Positions 28,140 through 35,953 of a stretch of DNA of 35,953 bases are shown in pieces (position 1 is the stretch's first letter; each line of letters begins with the position of its first letter). Made by a program: the position numbers and the translations under genes. The stretch comes from Caldilineaceae bacterium (lineage in GTDB: Bacteria > Chloroflexota > Anaerolineae > Caldilineales > Caldilineaceae), in the NCBI GenBank assembly GCA_023384495.1, contig JAHDWG010000016.1, positions 1 through 35,953 of the forward strand. Reading direction: 5' to 3'. Under the pieces are notes generated by a model that was not told where the DNA came from, did not search any database, and saw only the letters and a list, made by a program, of their open reading frames with translations.

Positions 28140-28526
28140 ATGATGAGATGGGAAGAATGGAACCGTGTAGCGCGTGACGAAACCCGATGGCGCGGCCATG
28201 AAGAACGCGGGCTACGAAAAGCGGAATATATTCAGGACTATCGCTTGCGTCTTTGGTTTGAAGACAGCGATAACCAAACAATCTATGAGCTAGACTTTGA
28301 ACCCTTATTGCTGCACGATGAGCCGGGTGAGGTCTTTTTGCCGCTGCGGAACCAAGGTCTGTTTCGCCAGGCGAAGGGAGACTATACGTTGTCCTGGCCG
28401 AATCCTGCGAGCGGCGAATTCGATGACCAATCGATCGACATTGCACCGGAATGTATCCGGTTTTTTGCCGAGCGATATGGTGTCCGGGGCAAGGATGGCG
28501 CCAGGCTCGCGGTGGTTCCGGTATGA
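28140..28526 (+). CDS. DUF2442 family protein
   Basis: A 128-residue protein whose central part fits DUF2442: AEYIQDYRLRLWFEDSDN, then YELDFEPLL, VFLPLRNQGLFRQAK, TLSWPNPASGEFDDQSIDIA. It has about 20 extra residues at the N-terminus and a C-terminal tail beyond the usual about 80-residue family length. ATG 28140 was preferred because GGGAG lies 8 bases upstream; an in-frame upstream ATG at 28089 overlaps the DUF4160 gene. It forms a pair with the DUF4160 gene. The function is not established. DUF2442 domains are sometimes joined to DNA-binding domains, but none is visible here. Confidence 0.8.
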   Translation: MMRWEEWNRVARDETRWRGHEERGLRKAEYIQDYRLRLWFEDSDNQTIYELDFEPLLLHDEPGEVFLPLRNQGLFRQAKGDYTLSWPNPASGEFDDQSIDIAPECIRFFAERYGVRGKDGARLAVVPV

Positions 28527-28588
28527 CGCCATCGCGTATCGCCTACCTCATACAAGATGGTTGAATACAGAGGGCTGAAAGGAAACGC

Positions 28589-29572
28589 ATGACTACAAAA
28601 TTTCGTTGGGGAATTCTGGCGCCGGGCACCATTGCCCGCAAGTTCGTGACTGGCGTGCAGGCGCTGGCCGACCATGAAGTGACTGCGGTGGGCTCACGCG
28701 ACCAGGAGCGCGCCGACCGTTTCGGTGATGAGTTTGGCGTCCGCAACCGCCACGCCAGCTATGAGGCGCTGGCCGCCGACCCCGAGGTCGACGCCATCTA
28801 TGTGGCCTCGCCCCACCCCATGCACAAAGAGAACACGCTCACCTGCCTGCGCGCCGGCAAGCATGTGCTCTGCGAGAAGCCCTTTACCATCAACGCGGCG
28901 GAGACGAAGGCGCTCATTGACGAGGCGCGGCAACGCAAGCTTTTCCTCATGGAGGCGATGTGGACCCGCTTCATCCCGCTGATCGTCGAAGTGCGCCGCC
29001 TGGTGGCCGAGGGCGCGATTGGCCAGGTGCGCATGGTCACTGCCGACTTTGGCTACCGCGCCGGCTTCCGCCCCGAGAGCCGCGCCTTTGACCCGGCATT
29101 GGGTGGCGGCGGGCTGCTCGACGTGGGCGTCTACCCCATTTCGCTGGCATCCATGCTGCTCGGCGCGCCCGACCGCATTGCCACCTTGGCCGAGCTGGGA
29201 CAGACCGGCGTGGACGAACAGTCGGCCTTTATTCTGGGCTACCCCGACGGCCAACTGGCCGTGCTCTACACCGCGGTGCGCACCTCAACGCCGCAAGATG
29301 CGGTGATCATGGGCGAGACGGGCATGATCCGCATCCACCCTCCTTTTTGGATCCCAAAGAAGATGACCATCTCGGTTGCCGGTCAGTCACCCCATGAGGT
29401 GGAGATCCCTTACGAGGCAAACGGGTACAACTACGAGGCTGCCGAGGTGGCCAACTGTGTGCGCGCCGGCAAGCTAGAGAGCGACATCATGCCGCTGGAT
29501 GAGAGCCTGGCTATCATGCAGACGATGGACGCCATCCGCGCCCAGTGGGGGCTGAAGTACCCCATGGAGTGA
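28589..29572 (+). CDS. Gfo/Idh/MocA family NAD(P)-dependent oxidoreductase
   Basis: A 327-residue dehydrogenase. The N-terminal Rossmann fold has [14 protein letters not shown] as dinucleotide loop (residues 6-19), and the family's conserved EKPFT with catalytic Lys97 follows a typical [21 protein letters not shown]-type stretch. The C-terminal alpha/beta domain contains [20 protein letters not shown]. Members oxidise or reduce a sugar or sugar-acid hydroxyl group with NAD(P); the sequence is closest in style to the dihydrodiol dehydrogenase/glucose-fructose oxidoreductase branch, but the substrate is not readable. AAAGGA lies about 6 bases before the ATG. It follows lacZ on the same strand with only the DUF4160/DUF2442 pair between, suggesting a sugar-use context. 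Confidence 0.92.
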   Translation: MTTKFRWGILAPGTIARKFVTGVQALADHEVTAVGSRDQERADRFGDEFGVRNRHASYEALAADPEVDAIYVASPHPMHKENTLTCLRAGKHVLCEKPFTINAAETKALIDEARQRKLFLMEAMWTRFIPLIVEVRRLVAEGAIGQVRMVTADFGYRAGFRPESRAFDPALGGGGLLDVGVYPISLASMLLGAPDRIATLAELGQTGVDEQSAFILGYPDGQLAVLYTAVRTSTPQDAVIMGETGMIRIHPPFWIPKKMTISVAGQSPHEVEIPYEANGYNYEAAEVANCVRAGKLESDIMPLDESLAIMQTMDAIRAQWGLKYPME

Positions 29573-29662
29573 AATGGGGCTGTTGAAGCAAGACCGGTAA
29601 TTTCGGCAGTGTACGTTTGGGGCGCAGTGGGGCTCGATTTGCTTTCAACTGCTAATGGAGGT

Positions 29663-30148
29663 CTAATCGCTGCCAAACCCAGGCCGGTTGGACCAGCGCC
29701 AGAGTAAGGCAGCACACCGCGCCAGGATCACTTCGATGGGACTGGCTGTAGAGAGTACAGCGTCAGCACCTGCCGGCAATGCGGTCAGCAGCCAACCTTT
29801 GGCGCGGTTATCTGCTAATATGAGGATGGGGGCATAGCAGGTTGCGCGAATCTGGCGGATCGCCTTCTCGATTTCTCCGTGGGGCTCGTCCGTCGTGTGG
29901 AGTATAATCAGATCGAAGCGGCGACAGGCGTCGCTAGATGCGCTTCTGGCCTCCATAAAGTAGACCAGAATGCCTTGGGCCAGCAGCGCATTGTGCACAG
30001 TCGCCATCTGAACGAGGCCATCGAGTTGCGACGCAAGCCAGAGCACGCGCCAAGGCGCCGCGTCTTTCGGCTTGTGTATCTGCGGTGAATTGCGGGCCTT
30101 AACGCTTGATTGGGCTTGAAGCCTGATCTTTAGGATCTCGAGATGCAT
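29663..30148 (-). CDS. Degenerate response-regulator receiver-like protein
   Basis: A 161-residue protein. Residues about 30-155 follow the receiver-domain pattern: WRVLWLAS (strand 1), FDLIILHTTD (strand 3), APILILAD (strand 4), GADAVLSTASPIEVILARCAALL (strand 5 and helix 5). The acidic pair after strand 1, the phospho-acceptor Asp at the end of strand 3 and the Lys after strand 5 are all missing (Ser, His/Thr and Ser stand there). It would be a pseudo-receiver that does not accept phosphate and probably works by binding a partner. No output domain is attached. The start at ATG 30148 is weakly supported (AAAGGG about 13 bases upstream). It stands alone between convergent and co-directional genes. 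Confidence 0.6.
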   Translation of the reverse strand: MHLEILKIRLQAQSSVKARNSPQIHKPKDAAPWRVLWLASQLDGLVQMATVHNALLAQGILVYFMEARSASSDACRRFDLIILHTTDEPHGEIEKAIRQIRATCYAPILILADNRAKGWLLTALPAGADAVLSTASPIEVILARCAALLWRWSNRPGFGSD

Positions 30149-30207
30149 ATGTTCGATGCGCCCTTTGCGATAAGCACTTCACGCGTGGCCTGGCTGTGTT
30201 GACCCGA

Positions 30208-30261
30208 CAGATACGACTTGCTGGCCTCAACAAGCATCCGCGCTTGTTACAGTCGTATCTG
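30208..30261. repeat. Nested double inverted repeat
   Basis: Outer arms CAGATACGACT (30208-30218) and AGTCGTATCTG (30251-30261) are perfect over 11 bases. Inner arms AACAAGC (30229-30235) and GCTTGTT (30242-30248) are perfect over 7 bases with a 6-base loop. It lies about 95 bases downstream of the FG-GAP gene stop and about 60 bases upstream of the receiver-like gene, both on the minus strand. It could be a terminator for the former or an operator/leader for the latter; there is no T tract. Confidence 0.6.
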
Positions 30262-30355
30262 CCGAGCCTCTATTGCGACTACTCAAGTACCGCCACGACA
30301 AACCATGCAATCAGGTATGGTTCACCGGCCAGACCCTTGCACACCATCTACTGTG

Positions 30356-32629
30356 TTAGCGCAAGACTGCAGGCAGATAGGTGCGCAAGTTGCCTTCCGA
30401 TGCTGTCGTGCTCACCCGCACGGCCTCAGAGGTTGTGGCAACGCCATCGTCATTGGTTGAATGAATCTGGACAACATACTCGATGTCAACGCCAAGATTT
30501 TCGATGACGATGGTGTGCTCTTGCCCACGTGCACAGCCTGTCGAGTAGATATGTACAGCGCCATCACCTGACCCCGCCTGGACGCGAATACGGCCCATGG
30601 TGGGCTGGTCTGTACGCCAGCGGATGGTCAAACGCCCAAGGCCAGGGATTACCTCGATGGCCGAGATAGCCGGTGGCGGCAAAATGTCGCTGGCGCCAAG
30701 CGGCGGGACTGAGCCTCGAAGATGCGCATTGAGCCCCAGCGCAAATGTGTCTCCGCTTTCAGAGGCGCCACTTGTACAAAAATGCAGGTTTGCCAGTTGC
30801 ATTGCGCCTGCCTGAACCAACTCATAGTTCCCTGAAACCAGCAGTTCCCCCTGTTCGCCAGCGGGTAGCGTCAGCGGCAACCCGGCGACCGTTACATTTG
30901 CGCTCGGTGATTGCCCTTCCGGGCGCGGGGTTGTGTGGGTTAATGCCAAGTCTGTGATCACAACCGTATCCTCATCGGCGCCCGCAGCCGCCCCGACGCC
31001 CTCATTGCGCACCGTCACGGTGAACCCGTACGCGCCTGCCGTCTCGGCTTCGCGGCAATGGAAGGCGCTATCCCAACGCAAGGTTACGCCAGGCAGCACG
31101 ACTTCGGTCGTCTGTTCAGTGGCCGTCATCTCCTCACAGTTAGTGGAAATCGGCGCCGGCACAGTTGGCGGAGGTATCGTGGGTGTCTCCGATGGTTTAG
31201 GATCGGGTGTAGGCTCGTCCGTCGGTGTCTCCGACGGTTGTGGGTCCGGCGTTGGTTCATCCGTTGGGGTTTCTGACGGCTCGTCCGTCGGGGTCTCAGA
31301 TGGCTCAGGCCCCGGTTCATCGGTCGGCGTCTCCGAAGGGTCGGGCGTGGGCCCTGGCGCAACGGGTAATGGATACAGATAGACAGCGCCCGCTGTTGGT
31401 TCACCCGCATTGTGATCCGGCGCGCCGACCAGGGCGGCGCTTGCGCCTACGGCCACCGCGGCGCCATAGTGGTCACCGTCGGCGCCGTCGCTGGCGTTGA
31501 GGATGTGTAACTCGTTCCAGACTGTATTATCTCGCTGGAAGAGATAGGCGGCGCCCGATTCCTCAAGATCGCTCATGCCTTTGCTCTCGCGCGCGCCGAC
31601 CAGCACCATCGATTCATGAACATCCACCGACCACCCAAAGCGGCTGCCGGGGTGGGCGTCCGAGTGGGTGAGCTTGGCGGCCTGGCCCCAATTCCCGGCG
31701 TTGAAGGTGAACACGTAGACCGCGCCTGCGCTGATCCCGTTGCTACTCTCCTGAGGCGCACCCACCACAATGGTTGCGCCCTCAATCGCTACCGACCACC
31801 CAAAGCGATGGCCTCCCTGTGTGTCATTGCCGCGCAACGGCGGCAGCGCCTCCCATCCGCTGGGCCCTTCGGCATAGAGATAGGCCCGCTCATCCAGGTA
31901 TGCACCGACGACAATTGTGTTGCCGCTGATGCCAACCGACCAGCCAAAGAGGTCGCTCAATACGGCGCCCCCGGATAAGCCCGAGGTGAGCCGCTTGATC
32001 TCCACCCAGCCGGCATCCGTCTCCTCGAAGATATAGACTGAGCCTACGTTGCTCACGCCGCTGCCCGAATAGGGCGCGCCGACCACGATGGTCTTGCCGC
32101 GGATGGCGACCGCATAGCCGAAAAAGGTGTCGCCCACGTTGCTGGGCGTAAGTTTTTTCTCCTCGACCCAGGTTGCGCCGTCATTGCGAAAGACATAGGC
32201 CGCGCCGGCGTTGGCGCCGGCGTCGTCGTCTCCATGAGCGCCAACCACGAGCAGGTCTCCATCGATTGCGACGGCGCCGCCAAAATTATCATTTGTCGCG
32301 CCGTCGCTGGCGGCGAGTTTGCTGCCAACCGACCAGCTTTCTTCTCCACGCGCCAGGATGTAGGCGGCGCCGCTGTTGGGGGCGTTGCCGTTATCCTTCG
32401 GCGCGCCGGCCACAGCACGGTCACCGTAGACCGTAAGGCTGGCCCCAAACTGAGCTCCCGCAACGATGTCGGGCGCCGTCAGCTTGATCTCGTTGCCGGC
32501 TTCGCCCACGGGAAGGCTTACGGTCTTCCCGGTGGCCCCTTGGATCCCTTCGCTTTGGAGACCAATGACGATTATCAGCAACAAGGCAAGAACAGCATGA
32601 CCAAAAAATCGGTGTTTCGTGATGTTCAT
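30356..32629 (-). CDS. Exported FG-GAP repeat (integrin-alpha-like propeller) protein
   Basis: A 757-residue secreted protein. A signal peptide (about 1-30) is followed by seven FG-GAP repeats (about 45-425), recognisable by cores such as GDLLVVGAHGDDD, GKTIVVGAPYSG and GATIVVGAPQES, enough for a seven-bladed propeller. A Pro/Thr/Glu/Asp-rich linker with repeated PSETPTDEP (about 426-483) leads to an Ig-like domain with Cys residues and a final fibronectin-III-like domain (about 650-745). The C-terminus is LRTYLPAVLR, a variant of the motif shared by other exported proteins here. AGGAG lies 9 bases before ATG 32629. It follows the sigma/anti-sigma pair on the same strand with a 141-base gap, so that system may control it (inference). 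Ligand unknown. Confidence 0.88.
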   Translation of the reverse strand: MNITKHRFFGHAVLALLLIIVIGLQSEGIQGATGKTVSLPVGEAGNEIKLTAPDIVAGAQFGASLTVYGDRAVAGAPKDNGNAPNSGAAYILARGEESWSVGSKLAASDGATNDNFGGAVAIDGDLLVVGAHGDDDAGANAGAAYVFRNDGATWVEEKKLTPSNVGDTFFGYAVAIRGKTIVVGAPYSGSGVSNVGSVYIFEETDAGWVEIKRLTSGLSGGAVLSDLFGWSVGISGNTIVVGAYLDERAYLYAEGPSGWEALPPLRGNDTQGGHRFGWSVAIEGATIVVGAPQESSNGISAGAVYVFTFNAGNWGQAAKLTHSDAHPGSRFGWSVDVHESMVLVGARESKGMSDLEESGAAYLFQRDNTVWNELHILNASDGADGDHYGAAVAVGASAALVGAPDHNAGEPTAGAVYLYPLPVAPGPTPDPSETPTDEPGPEPSETPTDEPSETPTDEPTPDPQPSETPTDEPTPDPKPSETPTIPPPTVPAPISTNCEEMTATEQTTEVVLPGVTLRWDSAFHCREAETAGAYGFTVTVRNEGVGAAAGADEDTVVITDLALTHTTPRPEGQSPSANVTVAGLPLTLPAGEQGELLVSGNYELVQAGAMQLANLHFCTSGASESGDTFALGLNAHLRGSVPPLGASDILPPPAISAIEVIPGLGRLTIRWRTDQPTMGRIRVQAGSGDGAVHIYSTGCARGQEHTIVIENLGVDIEYVVQIHSTNDDGVATTSEAVRVSTTASEGNLRTYLPAVLR
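31180..31345 (-). repeat. Tandem coding repeat for a PSETPTDEP linker
   Basis: Imperfect tandem repeats of about 27-48 bases inside the FG-GAP gene, coding for five or so copies of PSETPTDEP-like units. Such linkers separate propeller and C-terminal domains, and repeat number is likely to vary between strains. Confidence 0.8.
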
Positions 32630-32770
32630 GTAATGTTTCTCCTACGCAATGGATTCCATGGTTTGTGCTGCATAGAAATCATTGCGACCGAAAGAACGAT
32701 GCCATTTGCAGGACAGTGTGTTACAGAGACGCCTCAGTGCGCTTACAAGGCAAAGCAGACTGTAACCGCA

Positions 32771-33958
32771 TCACTTGTCATCCCCCGGGGGATTCAGTGG
32801 GCCTGTACGTTGAATGGCGCCCAGTTCGATCATCACCTGACCCCAGCCCAGGCCCTGCAGCCGTAGGGCGATGACTTCTTCGATGGGCACGCCTGTGCGG
32901 GCGCTCAGATCGTAGGCCAACTGGATCTCGCCAATGCCCATGCCCTGGCAGAACCACTCCATGAGCTTGGAGTAAGCGGTGTTGTTTTTTGTGGCCAGCG
33001 TTGACAGGACGGGGTGCCGCACTACCACACGCCCTTCAGTCTCGCATTGTTCGTGTGGTTCATCCTCGAATTCGCGCTCATGTTCTACTCGGACGGGTGG
33101 GCTGAGTGGCGCGGCCGGTGTGGCTAGCGGCGAGGTCGGCATCTGTTGAGCGGCGGCGCAGCGTTGGCGCACAATGATCTCCATCATGGCGGCTGGCTTG
33201 GCCAGCGCATCGGGCGCATTCTGCAAGCTTGTGTCTGATTCCCGTAGCAGGGCCAAAATGCGGATGCGCACAACGCTTTCAGGCGTAGCCGTCAGCCACG
33301 CATCGGTCAGCGTCAGGTGAACTGTAACGGGCACTCGCTCGCCTGGCGCAGCGCCCACCTTCAGGGCGGGCGTGAGGGCGATGTTCTGCACATAATTTGC
33401 TCCCTGGCGGACTGTATAGCCAAAGTCCAGATCAGCGCTGCTTGTGTCGAGGCCCGTGGCGCGTCGTACCAACACGCCTGAGACTTCGTAGCGCGTTTGG
33501 CATTCGGAGAGCATCATGGCGCTTGGTTCAAAATTGAAAGAACTTATATCAGCCTGGCGAACCGCGCCAACAGGCTCACGATGTAGCAGGCCCTGTAACG
33601 CATTTGACCAATCACCGCGGCCAAGCAAGAGCCAACCGCCCACGAGCGCGATGGTAACAAGCGCAATTCCTTCCGCCAGCCGAAAATTGAACGATGGCCG
33701 CCATATCCAGTTGGGCCAGCGGTGCGGCGGCGGCTCACGAAGCGTTTCGACCAGCGCGCTGCGCAGGCGTTGATGGGCCATCAACGTTGTCGAGTCGTCC
33801 ATCTGTGATTGTGGCAACCTGCGCAATGTCGCCGCCAGTGACAACACTGAGCGCGTCTCCACATCGGTTTCTGGGATTGCGGCCAGCAGTGCGCTCAGCG
33901 GCGCGCCGCGGTCGAGTTCATCCAAAAGCGCTTGTAACTGAACTTCATGCTTATTCAT
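32771..33958 (-). CDS. Putative anti-sigma factor, single-span membrane protein
   Basis: A 395-residue protein with a cytoplasmic N-terminal region (about 1-90), one transmembrane helix (AEGIALVTIALVGGWLLLG, about 95-113) and a large external part. The external part has a beta-rich domain (about 135-285), a Pro/Glu-rich stretch and a conserved-looking C-terminal helical segment (GIGEIQLAYDLSARTGVPIE, then LRLQGLGWGQVMIELG). ATG 33958 overlaps the end of the sigma gene by 8 bases, and the longer upstream start would overlap further. This arrangement and topology indicate an anti-sigma factor that holds the sigma factor at the membrane until an external signal arrives. No classic zinc-finger (HxxxCxxC) anti-sigma motif is visible. 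Confidence 0.75.
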   Translation of the reverse strand: MNKHEVQLQALLDELDRGAPLSALLAAIPETDVETRSVLSLAATLRRLPQSQMDDSTTLMAHQRLRSALVETLREPPPHRWPNWIWRPSFNFRLAEGIALVTIALVGGWLLLGRGDWSNALQGLLHREPVGAVRQADISSFNFEPSAMMLSECQTRYEVSGVLVRRATGLDTSSADLDFGYTVRQGANYVQNIALTPALKVGAAPGERVPVTVHLTLTDAWLTATPESVVRIRILALLRESDTSLQNAPDALAKPAAMMEIIVRQRCAAAQQMPTSPLATPAAPLSPPVRVEHEREFEDEPHEQCETEGRVVVRHPVLSTLATKNNTAYSKLMEWFCQGMGIGEIQLAYDLSARTGVPIEEVIALRLQGLGWGQVMIELGAIQRTGPLNPPGDDK

Positions 33959-34496
33959 AGACAACCTGATGGCGAGAAAGAATTCGATTGAGTGAGCGCA
34001 GGCCACGGAGCTGTAGATTTTTGATCGCGCTTTCACTCTTGTTCATGATCTGGATGACCTGCTCAATCGAGAGGCCATTGATGAAACGCAGCAAGACCAC
34101 CTCTCGTTGATCCTCAGTCAGTTGGTAGAGCGCATTGCGAAGCTGGTCGAAGGTCACGCTCAATTCAGCGAAATGTTCGGGCGTGGGCCCTGGGTCAACC
34201 AAACGTTCATCCAAGGGAGCGTGGACACGGCCGCGCTGTCTGCGCAGGTGATCGGTAGCCAGATTGCGCGCAATCTGAAAAATCCATGCTTGCAGCGACG
34301 GACTGGCTTCACGAAGCTGTGGTAGCCCGCGGATCACACGGATGAAGACCTCGGTGGTCAAGTCTTCAGCGAGATATGCCTCACCCAACCGGTAATAAAG
34401 ATATTGATAGACCCGCTGTTTATAGCGCTCATAGAGGGTGACGACGGCTGAAGAGTCACCTGCCTGTGCGCGTCTGATCAGCATTTCATCTGTCAT
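33951..34496 (-). CDS. ECF-type RNA polymerase sigma factor
   Basis: A protein of about 181 residues with sigma region 2 (LYERYKQRVYQYLYYRLG, then AEDLTTEVFIRVIRGL and AWIFQIARNLATDHLRRQ) and region 4 (LTEDQREVVLLRFINGLS, then SAIKNLQLRGLRSLNRIL), joined by a short linker. This is the two-domain layout of extracytoplasmic-function sigma factors. The start is uncertain: ATG 34496 places MTDEMLIRRAQAGD at the N-terminus as usual in the family, but ATG 34529 and GTG 34556 are in frame and none has a strong ribosome-binding site. Its stop overlaps the start of the anti-sigma-like gene, suggesting coupled translation. Downstream targets may include the FG-GAP gene. Confidence 0.9.
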   Translation of the reverse strand: MTDEMLIRRAQAGDSSAVVTLYERYKQRVYQYLYYRLGEAYLAEDLTTEVFIRVIRGLPQLREASPSLQAWIFQIARNLATDHLRRQRGRVHAPLDERLVDPGPTPEHFAELSVTFDQLRNALYQLTEDQREVVLLRFINGLSIEQVIQIMNKSESAIKNLQLRGLRSLNRILSRHQVVYE

Positions 34497-34579
34497 CGTT
34501 TGCACATTTTCGTTTGCGTGGACTCGCATGGATCTGGCCCGGCCTGTTGGCGTCACCTGCTTGTAACCAATAGAACGAA

Positions 34580-34608
34580 ATCATCGCAGAAAAGTCTTGG
34601 CCTGGCAA
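34580..34608 (-). promoter_or_regulatory. Possible promoter of the sigma/anti-sigma operon
   Basis: On the minus strand, TTGCCA (34608-34603) and GATGAT (34585-34580) are 17 bases apart, matching 5 and 4 of 6 consensus positions. Transcription would start near 34573, upstream of all three candidate sigma start codons. If the sigma factor controls itself, a different, ECF-type promoter should be sought in the same gap. Confidence 0.3.
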
Positions 34609-34612
34609 AGAA

Positions 34613-34643
34613 AATGCCCGGAATCTCCGAGATTCCGGGCATT
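34613..34643 (-). terminator. Rho-independent terminator after the UPF0182 gene
   Basis: Arms of 15 bases (34613-34627 and 34629-34643), beginning AATGCCCGGAATCTC, are perfectly complementary around a single central base. On the minus strand the stem is followed by TTCTTTG after its own terminal TT. It lies 127 bases downstream of the UPF0182 stop and insulates the sigma operon. Confidence 0.78.
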
Positions 34644-34770
34644 GGGAGACGGGACGTATGGCCAATCAAGGGAGAAGGCGTGAGCTGACGACCACTGTTA
34701 CCGCCGGTGCGACGCTGTTTGCTTGCCCCTCTGTCAAGTATGTATCGCTGCGTGGCGAGGTGCGTAGACC

Positions 34771-35953
34771 CTAGCGGGCCGTCTGTACAATGAGCTCAGC
34801 GCTACCGCCCAGCGCTAGACGGATGGCTCGCTCAAGCGTTTCGGCCATATAGGCCTGCTCGCGAAAAACGACGACCACACGCTTCAACTGGGTGAGCGAG
34901 TTCTGCTTTGAGCGGATGAACAGCGGCTCGATGTACATGAGCTCGTTGTCTATAATCAGCATGGATGTATGCCCGCGGATCACCTCCGTGCCAGGGCGAT
35001 TCCACCACGAAATCTTCTCCGAGATATCCGGGTCCTGGTCAATGAGCGCATCGGCTTGCTCTGGACTGAGGACGAAGTGTCCTTTGGGCACCTGCAAGAC
35101 AAGTAGGCGGCCATAATCATCACCATCCTGATAGGCGATAGGCACAGCGCGCAGGTTGCGCGCGCCTTCGGGTGTGAAGGCCATGGTCATGGCAAACTGA
35201 TGACCGGCGGCTGATTCCGGCAGCAGCCCTCCCGTTTCGAGCAACACATGGTTGGGTTCCATTGAAAATGTGATGGCTTTCCCCTGGTCCAACAGCGGGC
35301 CAAGCACCTCGTCAGCGTCGTCCCACATATCTTCCATGTTAAAGAAATAAAGAGGGTCGTCCATGTGATAGTAGATGTAGACATCGTCGAAGATGATATG
35401 AAAGAGATGGGTGGGGTAGGTCAGTTGCTGGCGTACACCGCTGGGCATGGCGGCGCCATCGGTGAAGAGGTCGGGATAAATGCGCGCCCACGTCTGCACC
35501 ACAGGCGCATCGCTGATCTGATAGAACTGCACCTGACCCGTCGCCGCGTTGATCGTGATCTTGACCGAATCCTCGACGTAGTTTACCCGACGCGTCTCGA
35601 TCATATCCGGCGTGCGGCTCATGGACTTGTCGCCCAGATATTCCTGCTTGCTATAGGGATAGCGGTCGGTAGTGGTGACAGCGTTGATCAGCCAGACCAC
35701 CTCGCCATCCACAAAGGCGGGCGCAGGGTTGTTGTCGATATAAAGGAAGGGCGCAATGCGTTCGAGCCGCACCAATGGCTGGCGATAGTAGTGGATGCGC
35801 GTCTCGGACGTAATCAACGAGCTAAACAGAATCTGGGGGAACTCGCCGCTGCGCCAGCCGAAGACGAAGCGCTTGAGCACCGAGTTCACCAGCACGCCCG
35901 CGGGTGAGTCAGCAGGCAATGTGTTGACCGCCCGACCCTGCTCGGTGGGGTAA
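34771..35953 (-). CDS. UPF0182 family membrane protein, C-terminal part (partial)
   Basis: The frame is open to the right edge of the window and ends at TAG 34771, giving about 393 residues of the C-terminal, extracytoplasmic part of a UPF0182 (COG1615) protein. Recognisable stretches are VLKRFVFGWRSGEFPQILFS, IAPFLYIDNNPAPAFVDG, VVWLINAVTTTDRYPYS, VEDSVKITINAATGQVQFY and a late ENELMYIEPLF-like strand (IIDNELMYIEPLFIRS). Full-length family members are about 900 residues with several N-terminal membrane helices, which would lie beyond the window. The TTG at 35919 is therefore not the real start. The function of the family is not known. Confidence 0.82.
   Translation of the reverse strand, partial: YPTEQGRAVNTLPADSPAGVLVNSVLKRFVFGWRSGEFPQILFSSLITSETRIHYYRQPLVRLERIAPFLYIDNNPAPAFVDGEVVWLINAVTTTDRYPYSKQEYLGDKSMSRTPDMIETRRVNYVEDSVKITINAATGQVQFYQISDAPVVQTWARIYPDLFTDGAAMPSGVRQQLTYPTHLFHIIFDDVYIYYHMDDPLYFFNMEDMWDDADEVLGPLLDQGKAITFSMEPNHVLLETGGLLPESAAGHQFAMTMAFTPEGARNLRAVPIAYQDGDDYGRLLVLQVPKGHFVLSPEQADALIDQDPDISEKISWWNRPGTEVIRGHTSMLIIDNELMYIEPLFIRSKQNSLTQLKRVVVVFREQAYMAETLERAIRLALGGSAELIVQTAR

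Noticed and set aside
31180-31345. Regularly spaced repeats resembling an array
   Set aside because: They are imperfect, in frame and code for a PSETPTDEP linker inside the FG-GAP gene; no spacers or cas genes, so not CRISPR.

Overview
The window reads as high-G+C bacterial DNA, most likely from a filamentous-type Chloroflexota (Anaerolineae/Caldilineales-like). This is an inference from gene content: very large exported proteins built from beta-propeller and Ig-like modules with Thr/Pro linkers, a C11 peptidase joined to plant-type leucine-rich repeats, a TPR/winged-helix regulator, a UPF0182 protein, and four exported proteins that end in nearly the same C-terminal motif (aromatic-Leu-Pro-x-Val/Ile-x-Arg). 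No rRNA, tRNA, CRISPR array, IS element or phage gene was recognised.

Layout. 1-2106 (+): end of one ABC exporter half and a complete second half, which together look like a heterodimeric exporter with one degenerate ATP site. 2185-10.0 kb (-): a 1537-aa exported multidomain protein, a small membrane protein ahead of it, and an exported LRR-FN3-clostripain-like peptidase. 10.3-12.8 kb (+): a TPR/winged-helix regulator. 12.9-15.6 kb (+): a restriction-modification cassette made of a C5 cytosine methyltransferase, a DUF4928-like putative endonuclease cut short by an in-frame TAG, and a Vsr mismatch endonuclease. A PD-(D/E)XK-type nuclease gene converges on it (15.67-16.26 kb, -). 16.8-24.1 kb (+): two large exported beta-propeller proteins, one with Asp-box (BNR/sortilin-like) repeats and one with 14 'YVGGxF' repeats. 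24.4-29.6 kb (+): a GH2 beta-galactosidase with an unusual helical insertion, a DUF4160/DUF2442 gene pair and a Gfo/Idh/MocA oxidoreductase. 29.7-36.0 kb (-): a degenerate receiver-like protein, an FG-GAP repeat exported protein, an anti-sigma-like membrane protein overlapping an ECF-type sigma factor gene, and the C-terminal part of a UPF0182 membrane protein.

How it fits together. Much of the window is devoted to surface or secreted proteins, one of them (FG-GAP) directly downstream of a sigma/anti-sigma pair. The R-M cassette is a self-contained accessory module. The lacZ/Gfo region looks like sugar catabolism. The points most worth a second look are the shared C-terminal motif, which may be an uncharacterised sorting or anchoring signal, with a relic copy inside the Asp-box protein; the amber-interrupted R-M gene; a perfect-consensus promoter abutting a rho-independent terminator ahead of lacZ; and the insertion in the beta-galactosidase.
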